Source of the DNA: CAYLNG01 sp964497855
GTDB taxonomy: Bacteria; Verrucomicrobiota; Kiritimatiellia; SS1-B-03-39; UBA6053
DNA length: 16,509 bases
Assembly: GCA_964497855.1 (NCBI GenBank)
Contig: CAZCFM010000086.1
Location: 1-16,509 of the forward strand
Reading direction: 5' to 3'
Numbering within the stretch: position 1 is the first letter of the stretch; every line of letters starts with the position of its first letter. The notes below the pieces were generated by a model. That model was not told the origin of the DNA. It searched no databases and saw nothing but the letters and a program-made list of their open reading frames with translations. This document shows, piece by piece, positions 1 to 5,885 of this stretch. The translations under genes were made by a program, and so were the position numbers.

Positions 1-265
1 CCATGGCCATCGCATTCCAGCGGATGATGCTCTTGATGCGGCGCTCGATCTCGCGACTGCCGGGGAAGGGCACCTGCTTTTCGACGGGAATCGTGTTCAG
101 ATAAGGCGTGTTGAGCGGATGCTCGAAGGCGATTCCCGCTTTGTGGGCCTCGGCCTGGAGGGCGGTGAGAATCGTTTTGGCTTGTTCGGGACCGGAAAGG
201 GCCAACACGTCTCGCAGGGACTGTTGCCATTCCAAAACTTCAAGGGTGTGGTGGGCGTCGCTCAT
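1..265 (-). CDS. aceE: Pyruvate dehydrogenase E1 component, N-terminal part (cut by window edge)
   Basis: This is the first 88 codons of a gene that reads off the left edge. The protein would be the thiamine-diphosphate-dependent E1 of the pyruvate dehydrogenase complex, which decarboxylates pyruvate and passes the acetyl group to lipoyl-E2 in the cytoplasm. The N-terminus matches the homodimeric AceE type: residues 54-63 read PYLNTIPVEK, followed by a PGSREIERRI segment (68-77) and then IRWNAM (81-86). E. coli AceE has the equivalent YINTIPVEEQ, LELERRIRS and IRWNA elements. The ATG at 265 has a GAGG four bases upstream. The catalytic domains are outside the window, so integrity cannot be judged. 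The family call rests on remembered similarity of this conserved N-terminal block. Confidence 0.88.
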   Translation of the reverse strand, partial: MSDAHHTLEVLEWQQSLRDVLALSGPEQAKTILTALQAEAHKAGIAFEHPLNTPYLNTIPVEKQVPFPGSREIERRIKSIIRWNAMAM

Positions 266-652
266 AAAACCTCAGGTGCGGGATGGAACGGGGCCGCAGC
301 CCCGGAAATCAATAGGAAAATCCGGTCCCCATGACTGGGGAAAACCGTCTGACTCCTATAACCCGATGCGGCTCTTTTGGAAGGAAAAAAAGGTGGATTT
401 GGCAAAGCCTTGTATTTTTATCGTCCACGGCGGGACGCAAAAGCACCCTTTTGGGCCAAAACCCCTCCTTTTCCAGAAAAAGCCCCATCCTCCATCCCCA
501 AAAACCGGCGCCCCGGCCCGTCCCGAAGCTCCACGCGGGCCACCCACTCCCCGCACGCAGCCTCCGGATGCCCAGCGGCAGCACACGAACGGAACACAGG
601 CAACCCGAAACCACCCCCGGGCCGCGTTTTGCGGCAAACGTCCATCTTCCTG

Positions 653-670
653 GCGGACAGGAGTGTCCGC
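653..670. repeat. Perfect 7-bp inverted repeat (GCGGACA/TGTCCGC)
   Basis: GCGGACA (653-659) and TGTCCGC (664-670) are exact reverse complements around a GGAG loop. The flanks repeat the theme (CCTGGCGGACAGGAG then GTCCGCACTCC). There is no T-run on either side, so it is not a standard terminator. It looks like a dispersed hairpin repeat, but only one copy is in the window. Confidence 0.6.
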
Positions 671-702
671 ACTCCGTTTCAACCTCCCTCTCCCCGTTTC
701 CC

Positions 703-720
703 GTCCGGGACGTCCGGGAC
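703..720. repeat. Tandem duplicate of the 9-mer GTCCGGGAC
   Basis: GTCCGGGAC occurs twice back to back (703-711 and 712-720). Each unit is nearly self-complementary (GTCC/GGAC). It lies between the 653-670 hairpin and the AACCT tract. Confidence 0.6.
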
Positions 721-745
721 TACGCTTCACCAACCAGAAACAAGA

Positions 746-785
746 AACCTGGAACCTGAACCTTTCAACCTTGAACCTTCAACCT
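746..785. repeat. Six AACCT motifs spaced about 7 bp
   Basis: AACCT starts at 746, 753, 759, 767, 774 and 781. The spacing is 7, 6, 8, 7 and 7 bases, with intervening bases mostly TG, TTC or TTG. This degenerate heptamer array ends 15 bp from the stop codon of the 195-aa gene. Confidence 0.7.
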
Positions 786-800
786 TCCCCTCCCTCCCCC

Positions 801-1388
801 TCACAGCAAAAACAGATGGCCGATCGGGGCCCCGCAGTCGCGCAGGGCCTGTTCCAGAGCCTGCAAGCAGCGGCGACCCTGGGGACGTTTCAGCCCGCAG
901 AGGGCGATTTGCAGGGCTCCATTCGTGCCCTGAAGCAGAGGCAAGAGGGCCCGGGCGATGTTCCGGAAGACCAAATGTTCGCCCAATTCGTGCCACTCCG
1001 CCAGCAAAGGCGCGATGCGGGTCCCGTCCAAGGTCCAGCGGGGGCTGTCGCCCCAGGGCCGCCCCCCGTAGCGGAGGATTCCGTGCCGAACCAGGGTCCA
1101 GGTGCGCGCCGGAAAACCGTTTTGCATCAAAAAAGGAACCGCCCGCACCCAGTCCTCCGGCAGGTCCGGAATCCCGGCCTCCAATCCACAGCTGCGCAAC
1201 ACCCCCGCCGTCAGCAATTCCTCCATCCGGGGATGCCGTTCCGAGGGCTGCAATTCCTCCACCATCCGCACAATCCGATCCGCCATCCAGCGGTGGTCTG
1301 GCTCATCGCCCGGAACCCCGGCCTCCCGCAACGTCAGCGCCAGACGCTCCCGGCGGCTCTCTTCGTCCGATTCCAGACGTGCGACCAT
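801..1388 (-). CDS. Conserved-looking hypothetical protein, 195 aa, coupled to nrdR
   Basis: I do not recognise a family. The 195-residue protein has no signal peptide and no membrane segment. It looks alpha-helical and soluble, with charged helices at the N-terminus, an Arg/Glu-rich segment and a Leu-rich C-terminus ending in HLFLL. There are two Cys near 67 and 164 and several Trp in the centre (WVRAVPF, RTWTLVR, PRWTLDG), but no metal-binding or nucleotide-binding motif. It is probably real. The ATG at 1388 starts 3 nt after the nrdR stop codon and is preceded by a strong GGGAGGGAG ribosome site embedded in the last nrdR codons, which implies translational coupling. It is followed by a long non-coding gap. 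A link to deoxynucleotide control is suggested only by position. Confidence 0.75.
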   Translation of the reverse strand: MVARLESDEESRRERLALTLREAGVPGDEPDHRWMADRIVRMVEELQPSERHPRMEELLTAGVLRSCGLEAGIPDLPEDWVRAVPFLMQNGFPARTWTLVRHGILRYGGRPWGDSPRWTLDGTRIAPLLAEWHELGEHLVFRNIARALLPLLQGTNGALQIALCGLKRPQGRRCLQALEQALRDCGAPIGHLFLL

Positions 1389-1391
1389 CCC

Positions 1392-1874
1392 TCACTCCCT
1401 CCCGATGAGGCTTTCGACCTCGCTCAGGAACTGATTCACATCGCGGTAGCGGCGGTACACGCTGGCAAAGCGCACGTAAGCCACCTCATCCAAATGTTCC
1501 AAATGCTGCATGATTTTCCGTCCAATCGCCATGCTCGGAACCTCTTTTTCGTATTCCGTTTCCAGTTCCTTCACGATTGTGTCGACCAAGGCGCTGATCT
1601 GATCCTCGCTCACCGGACGTTTTTCGCAGGACTTTTGAATGCCCAGCAGAATTTTCGAACGCTCAAAATCCTCGGTCACGCCGTTACGTTTCACCACCCG
1701 AAGCCCGGAACGGACCACTTCCTCGTAGGTCGTGAAACGATTTCCGCAGCCCAGACACATCCGGCGACGGCGAATGACTTCGCCATCCCGCACCAGACGG
1801 CTGTCGATCACCTTGTCTTCCAACTCGTTACATTTGGGGCATTTCATGGGTGGTTTTGCCCGAAATAGGGGCAT
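1392..1874 (-). CDS. nrdR: NrdR, Zn-ribbon/ATP-cone repressor of ribonucleotide reductase genes
   Basis: NrdR senses ATP/dATP and represses nrd genes. The 160-aa product has a CX2C-X24-CX2C zinc ribbon (C12, C15, C40, C43), including MKCPKCNELEDKVIDSR and the RRRRMCLGCGNRFTTYE segment. An ATP-cone follows from about 57 to 147, beginning LRVVKRNG. Family members usually start at the MKCPKC methionine (1847), but that codon has no ribosome site. The ATG at 1874 has AGGAG five bases upstream, so I choose it, giving a 9-residue extension (MPLFRAKPP). The next upstream in-frame codon (1889) would place the start inside the operator. Unusually for this gene, it is neither next to ribD/nusB nor next to nrd genes. 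It is followed after 3 nt by an unknown gene. A palindrome upstream suggests autoregulation. Confidence 0.95.
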   Translation of the reverse strand: MPLFRAKPPMKCPKCNELEDKVIDSRLVRDGEVIRRRRMCLGCGNRFTTYEEVVRSGLRVVKRNGVTEDFERSKILLGIQKSCEKRPVSEDQISALVDTIVKELETEYEKEVPSMAIGRKIMQHLEHLDEVAYVRFASVYRRYRDVNQFLSEVESLIGRE

Positions 1875-1887
1875 TCGATCTCCTAGC

Positions 1888-1909
1888 ACACAACATGTTG
1901 TGGTGTCAA
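1888..1909 (-). promoter_or_regulatory. Putative NrdR box abutting a -35 hexamer upstream of nrdR
   Basis: Bases 1889-1902 form a perfect 14-bp palindrome (CACAACATGTTGTG). The 16-mer 1888-1903 agrees with the published NrdR-box consensus ACACWATATATWGTGT at 13 positions by my count. Directly upstream on the minus strand is a consensus TTGACA (1904-1909), so the palindrome fills the space where the promoter spacer would lie. The -10 that would follow at 17 bp (CTAGGA, 1881-1886) is poor and overlaps the ribosome site, so the exact transcription start is uncertain. I found no convincing second box at the usual spacing of about three helical turns. Confidence 0.65.
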
Positions 1910-1944
1910 TCGGGAACAGGGGTTGCTGTTATGGACGGGCGCAG

Positions 1945-1970
1945 CCCCGAAGTGGTGTCACCATTCGGGG
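1945..1970. other. 11-bp hairpin with one bulged base upstream of nrdR
   Basis: CCCCGAA (1945-1951) pairs with TTCGGGG (1964-1970). Inside it TGGT (1953-1956) pairs with ACCA (1960-1963) around a GTC loop, leaving only G1952 unpaired. There is no T-run directly after it on the minus strand. On the plus strand a T6 run starts about 10 nt later. It could end transcription arriving from the SWIM gene, or be a leader or operator structure for nrdR. Confidence 0.55.
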
Positions 1971-1990
1971 AAGTGAAGCGTTTTTTGGTA

Positions 1991-2085
1991 GGAGGATGGT
2001 CTTTCAGGCTGTCTCGGTGTGCGAGCGGAGGATAGCCTTTCAGGCTGTCTCGGTGTGCGAGGGGAGGATAGCCTTTCAGGCTGTC
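1991..2085 (+). repeat. 36-bp tandem repeat, about 2.6 copies, each with a small hairpin
   Basis: Units start at 1991, 2027 and 2063 with an exact 36-bp period. Each begins GGAGGAT, contains CTTTCAGGCTGTC and, in the first two, ends CTCGGTGTGCGAG. In the second and third units AGCC-TTTCA-GGCT forms a hairpin. The third unit is truncated after GGCTGTC. The family resembles short palindromic intergenic repeats. Confidence 0.85.
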
Positions 2086-2098
2086 GGATTCTTCGCAA

Positions 2099-2157
2099 TG
2101 TCGGGCTGAAAGCCCAACCTCCGTTGCGTTTGTCGGGCTGAAAGCCCAACCTCCGTT
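2099..2157 (-). repeat. Two inverted copies of the same hairpin repeat family, 32-bp period
   Basis: TGTCGGGCTGAAAGCCCAAC followed by CTCCGTT occurs at 2099-2125 and again, identically, at 2131-2157. Read on the minus strand each unit is GGAGGTTGGGCTTTCAGCCC followed by GACA. This parallels the GGAGGATAGCCTTTCAGGCT units at 1991-2085 but in opposite orientation. Each contains a GGGCTgaaAGCCC hairpin. Confidence 0.85.
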
Positions 2158-2171
2158 TTTTACCTTCTCTT

Positions 2172-3161
2172 CTAGGCGGAGGGCTTTTGCGCAGCAAAGG
2201 CCTTGAGTTTCTCCAGATTGGAATCGCGCATAACGAGGGGACCTTTTTGCTTCTCCCAGTTGTCGATGCTCGGGACGCTTACCCCCAGGGCCCTGGCAAA
2301 GGCTTTTTTGCCCAGACCACTTTCCTCCCGCAGACGCCGCAGGTTGGCGGCGGTGGGAATGAAGGGTTTTGCTTTGGGCGCTTTTTTGGGAGCGGGCGGG
2401 GGCGGAGGAGGCGGAGGGGGAGGCGCGGGTTCAGGCACATCGAGTTCGATGCCGAAGACGGCGTCCACGTTGTCGCTGGCGATTCGGCGTCGGCCGCGCG
2501 TCGTGGAGCGGGTCTGCGTGAGGTCGGCGAGGGGTTCGCTGGAGCTGATCAGCTCGTTGTGGTCGACCCCTCGGAGGGTGAAGAGGAGTTCCGGCTGCTG
2601 GTCGAGGCGCGCGCCAACGCCATAGAGCACGGCGGCGAGATGTTTGCAGAGGCCCGCCCAGTCCGGACAGGAACAGTCCATGTCGATCTCCTTCGGACTG
2701 GGAAACAGGCCCTCTGATTGATCGATGACAATGGCCATGATTTCGCTGGAGATTTTCCCCTGCAACAGTTCGATCAGCGATCCGATTTTGCCGCGGCATT
2801 TTGTCTGGATGACCTGCCATTTTTCGGGCGGGAGGGGTTTGATCTTCACGCGGATTTTGTAGAGTTCCGAGCCTTGGACGAGTGCCTCGATTTCTCCTGT
2901 GCGGATTGCGAGGTGAATCACCGATCCGTTGCGAACGTAGGTGCGCCCCCGGGGCAGGCGGTTGGAGAAATCGCTGTAGGATTCCAGATGTTCGCACCAG
3001 CGCTGTCCCCAGCAACTCGTGGCGATTTTTGTGCGGTGAGTGAGTTCGCCCAAGGGCTCGATCTTCATCCCTTTTTTGCTCATTTTTTTGAGTTTTTCTT
3101 GAGCTTGACGGCGGCGTTCGGCCACAGGGACGTAGGGGGCATAGAAGGAATAGCGGCTCAT
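2172..3161 (-). CDS. SWIM zinc-finger protein with C-terminal helix-turn-helix
   Basis: This 329-aa protein is the usual partner of bacterial SNF2 ATPases. The SWIM finger is C163-x-C165-x6-C172-x-H174 within MDCSCPDWAGLCKHLAAVLY. A conserved N-terminal block precedes it, including SCWGQRWCEHLE (49-60) and RGRTYVRNG (71-79). After residue 240 comes a poly-proline linker of roughly ten consecutive Pro (247-256). A C-terminal segment (about 270-326) then reads like an XRE-type helix-turn-helix: LRRLREESGLGKKAFARALG and SVPSIDNWEKQ. SWIM domains bind DNA or protein. The added HTH suggests sequence-specific DNA contact, which is inference. The start codon overlaps the SNF2 stop in an ATGA, so the two are co-translated. 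The hairpin repeat array lies just downstream. Confidence 0.9.
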   Translation of the reverse strand: MSRYSFYAPYVPVAERRRQAQEKLKKMSKKGMKIEPLGELTHRTKIATSCWGQRWCEHLESYSDFSNRLPRGRTYVRNGSVIHLAIRTGEIEALVQGSELYKIRVKIKPLPPEKWQVIQTKCRGKIGSLIELLQGKISSEIMAIVIDQSEGLFPSPKEIDMDCSCPDWAGLCKHLAAVLYGVGARLDQQPELLFTLRGVDHNELISSSEPLADLTQTRSTTRGRRRIASDNVDAVFGIELDVPEPAPPPPPPPPPPAPKKAPKAKPFIPTAANLRRLREESGLGKKAFARALGVSVPSIDNWEKQKGPLVMRDSNLEKLKAFAAQKPSA

Positions 3162-5800
3162 GAGGTGGGTTCCAGTTGTCGTAGATCGAGGCGGATAAAG
3201 TTGAGAAGTTCGCTGTCGTTCATTTCCGTCAGAGCTTTTTCAGCTCCGTCGTGGAGGATGGCATCGGCGGTATCCTGTTTTTCACCGAGCATGATGTCAA
3301 TCTTTTCTTCGAGAGTGCCGGAGGTGATAAATTTGTGCACGAGCACGTTTCGTTTTTGACCGATGCGGAACGCGCGGTCGGTGGCCTGATTTTCCACGGC
3401 GGGATTCCACCAGCGGTCGAAATGAATGACGTGGGTGGCGGCGGTGAGGGTGAGACCGGTGCCGCCGGCTTTGAGGGAGAGCACAAAAAAGGGAGGGCCA
3501 TCCTCGCGCTGGAAACGCTGCACTTTTTCCTGGCGCTCGCCCACGGGCGTTCCTCCGTGCAGAACGAGTCCGCGCTGTCCGAACACGCGCGTCAGACAGG
3601 TTTCCAGCGGGTCGGTCATCTCGCGGAATTGGGTGAAGACGAGGGCTTTTTCGCCACGGGAGGCGATTTCCTCGCAGAGGTCGACGAGGCGCTGGAATTT
3701 GCCGCTGTCTTCGTTTGCGAAGCTGCCGCCGGGGTTGAGCTGGTCGGGATGGTTGCAAATCTGTTTAAAGCGCATCAGGTAACTCAGCACGAGCCCGCGG
3801 CGTTGCAGACCTTCGCTGGTTTCGAGGGCGCGGGTGAGTTCCACCGCCGTCTGCTGATAGAGACGGGCCTGCGCGGGGCTGAGTCCGCAGAACACGCGCA
3901 TTTCCGTCTTGTCGGGCAGATCGGAGATGATGCGTTTGTCGGTTTTCATGCGCCGCAGAATGTAGGGGGACACCAGACGGCGCAGCGGCGCGTAGCGGGC
4001 CGTGTCGCCGGAGCTGAGCTGTTTGACAAAATCGCTGAAGTGTTTTGCACTGCCGAGAAGCCCCGGATTGAGGAAATCGAAGAGCGCCCAGAGGTCGCCC
4101 AGGCGGTTTTCCACGGGCGTGCCGGTCATCGCGATCCTGGCCCCGGCGCGGAGTTTGCGCACGGCTTTGCTTTGGCGCGATCCGTGGTTTTTGATGGCCT
4201 GGGCTTCGTCGAGAATCACCCATCCCCAGTCCAGGGCGGCGGGCCAGTCCAGACGCGCGAGCAAGCCGTAGGTGATGAGAACGAGGTCGATATTCCGGAG
4301 TGAATCAGGCTGCGCGGTGCCGTCGCCGGAGCTGTGGACGATGTGCAGGCGCAGAGAGGGCGCGAAGCGGGTCGCTTCCCGCCGCCAGTTGCCAATCAGC
4401 GAGGCGGGGACAACGAGGAGGCTGGGCGGGGCGTCGGGAAGGGTTTCCTGTTTGCGGAGGAGGGCGGCGAGCACCTGCATGGTTTTGCCCAGACCCATGT
4501 CGTCGGCGAGACAGGCCCCGAGTCCGGCGCGGGCGCAGAACCAGAGCCAGTCCATGCCTGTGGCCTGGTAAGGACGCAGGATGGCGCGCAGACCGTCGGG
4601 CGGGGGCAGGGGGGCGGGATCGGCGAGTTGACGCAGCAGGTCCGCCAATTCCGTCCCCGCTTGCGCGAAAGCCCATTCGTGATCCTCCGCCGATCCTTCG
4701 CGCCCGCGCAAAGCGTCCGAAGTGCCGGCCAGCAGGCGCATGCCCTCGATGAAGGAGATTTCACCGTCTTTGGCGATGGACTGCCAGTGTTCCAGCGCGT
4801 GCCGCAGTTTTTCGCGGTCCACCTCGATCCATTGGCCGCGGAAAAGCGTGAGACCGTCCGATGCCCCGGCCAGAAGTTCGCGCAGCTCATCCGGCGAGAG
4901 TTCCTGGCCGTCGATCACGACCGACAGTTTGAAATCGAGCAGCGCATCCAGACCCAGGCCCGCGCGTTTTGTGTCGCCGATGCTGGCCTGCACCTGCGGA
5001 CGTTTGCCGCGTTTTTGCCACCAGTTCGGCAGGCGCACCCACAGACCCGAATCCTCATACAGCGGCGCGTTGCGGAGGAAAAGATAGGCCTCTTCGGGGG
5101 TCCAGGCCAGCGGATGAAAAACGTCCCCGGACTCGAGCAGTTCTTTGAGCAGAGCGCAGCGGGATGCCGCCTGATGCAATGGGCGAAGGAGGTTGAGCAG
5201 GGCCGCTTTGTTTTTCGCGCCGCTGTACTCCGCCAGCGCTTTGCCGAGGGGAAGCTGGGTCAGACGTCCCGAGTGCGTCACGCCGGTGGCGTAGGAGGCC
5301 ATGAACGCGAAGGGGTATTCCGGGTCGTTTTTGTTTTCAGCCAGATGGAGCGTGACCCGTCCCACCCGCGACCAGGCCGGAGCTTCGCGGGCCAGAAAAG
5401 CCGGCAACCCGCCCTCGCGGGTGGAGACTTCTGCGACGACCCATTCCGCCAAACGTTCCAGCAGCGCCCGCATCGATTCCGGCGACAAATATTCGGCTCC
5501 CGGCATTGGCGGGGCGTTGAGCACAGCTTCCGCCAGGAACGCGGGGTCCGGAAGCAGCTCCGCCGCGGCGAGTGGGACGTCGGACGACAGATGACAGAGT
5601 CGCCGCAGCAGGGAGTCGGCCAGGCCCTTCCAATATAGGCACGCGGCGTCGGCCTCGGGAGGGGCGACGTGTCCGCCGAGATGGAACAAGCCCGTCGACT
5701 CCGAGACGGCAAAAGCCGCGGCGGAGGGGAGATCGGGGAGCAGGCAGCGGAGGGTTCCCGCAGGGCTCAGACCCAGGGAGGCATCGGTGGGCGAAGACAT
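3158..5800 (-). CDS. SNF2-family DEAQ-box DNA-dependent ATPase (HepA-like)
   Basis: This 880-aa ATPase would move along or remodel duplex DNA and protein complexes. The N-terminal 400 residues include the SNF2-associated region, with FHPLAWTPEEAYLFLRNAP near 228-246 and LPNWWQKRGK near 257-266. The motor carries LRPYQATGMDWL (408-419), Walker A DMGLGKT (434-440), LITYGLL (508-514), motif II DEAQ (531-534), MTGTPVE (558-564), VFTQF (721-725), LHGGTP (747-752), LKAGGTGLTLT (776-786) and motif VI QATDRAFRIGQ (805-815). All motor motifs are intact. I choose the ATG at 5800 (GAGAG just upstream) over a TTG ten codons earlier. It overlaps the SWIM gene by 4 bp and lies 85 bp downstream of the Thr-repeat membrane protein gene. 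Confidence 0.95.
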   Translation of the reverse strand: MSSPTDASLGLSPAGTLRCLLPDLPSAAAFAVSESTGLFHLGGHVAPPEADAACLYWKGLADSLLRRLCHLSSDVPLAAAELLPDPAFLAEAVLNAPPMPGAEYLSPESMRALLERLAEWVVAEVSTREGGLPAFLAREAPAWSRVGRVTLHLAENKNDPEYPFAFMASYATGVTHSGRLTQLPLGKALAEYSGAKNKAALLNLLRPLHQAASRCALLKELLESGDVFHPLAWTPEEAYLFLRNAPLYEDSGLWVRLPNWWQKRGKRPQVQASIGDTKRAGLGLDALLDFKLSVVIDGQELSPDELRELLAGASDGLTLFRGQWIEVDREKLRHALEHWQSIAKDGEISFIEGMRLLAGTSDALRGREGSAEDHEWAFAQAGTELADLLRQLADPAPLPPPDGLRAILRPYQATGMDWLWFCARAGLGACLADDMGLGKTMQVLAALLRKQETLPDAPPSLLVVPASLIGNWRREATRFAPSLRLHIVHSSGDGTAQPDSLRNIDLVLITYGLLARLDWPAALDWGWVILDEAQAIKNHGSRQSKAVRKLRAGARIAMTGTPVENRLGDLWALFDFLNPGLLGSAKHFSDFVKQLSSGDTARYAPLRRLVSPYILRRMKTDKRIISDLPDKTEMRVFCGLSPAQARLYQQTAVELTRALETSEGLQRRGLVLSYLMRFKQICNHPDQLNPGGSFANEDSGKFQRLVDLCEEIASRGEKALVFTQFREMTDPLETCLTRVFGQRGLVLHGGTPVGERQEKVQRFQREDGPPFFVLSLKAGGTGLTLTAATHVIHFDRWWNPAVENQATDRAFRIGQKRNVLVHKFITSGTLEEKIDIMLGEKQDTADAILHDGAEKALTEMNDSELLNFIRLDLRQLEPTS

Positions 5801-5865
5801 CAGGCTCTCGCATCTAACGAAGCGCCTCAAAAAAGGAAGCCTCGGAAACGCGGATCTTCAGGGAG

Positions 5866-5882
5866 AACGCCCAGACGGCGTT
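5866..5882 (-). terminator. Weak hairpin after the Thr-repeat gene stop
   Basis: AACGCC (5866-5871) and GGCGTT (5877-5882) are exact complements around a 5-nt loop, beginning 3 nt after the stop codon at 5886. On the minus strand it is followed by CTCCC, not a T-run, so full termination is doubtful. It may be a partial attenuator between this gene and the SNF2 gene. Confidence 0.25.
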
Positions 5883-5885
5883 GTC

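Larger units (their letters stand above)
266..800. other. Non-coding gap between aceE and the 195-aa gene, repeat-bearing
   Basis: These 535 bases hold no convincing gene. Open frames cross it on both strands, but they lack ribosome sites, run into real genes in the wrong frame and have low-complexity translations rich in Pro, Arg and Ser. The part next to aceE (266-440) must contain the aceE promoter, but I could not pick a convincing -35/-10 pair. The part from 650 to 800 holds three short repeat structures, listed separately. On the minus strand, the bases just after the stop codon of the 195-aa gene (about 783-800) form a G-rich tract with three runs of three or more G. Confidence 0.6.

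Noticed and set aside
108..1868. 586-aa plus-strand open frame across aceE, the gap, the 195-aa gene and nrdR
   Set aside because: It is antisense to three supported genes. The translation is Pro/Arg/Gln-rich low complexity without domains, as expected for shadow frames in GC-rich DNA.
1945..1990. Plus-strand rho-independent terminator (hairpin plus T6)
   Set aside because: The T-run starts about 10 nt after the stem, and no plus-strand gene ends nearby.
1991..2157. CRISPR-like array
   Set aside because: The units are tandem with no unique spacers of constant length, change orientation in the middle and are not near cas genes.
1958..2197. 79-aa minus-strand frame over the repeat array
   Set aside because: The translation is only the hairpin repeats read as protein (RQPERLSS repeated), a common false hypothetical.
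2390..2440. GGCGGAGG-rich tract as an independent repeat or regulatory element
   Set aside because: It is the coding sequence of the poly-proline linker in the SWIM protein, read from the other strand.
3251..4303. 350-aa plus-strand open frame opposite the SNF2 gene
   Set aside because: Shadow of the SNF2 helicase C-terminal half; it has no motif of its own. The same applies to 4334-5638.
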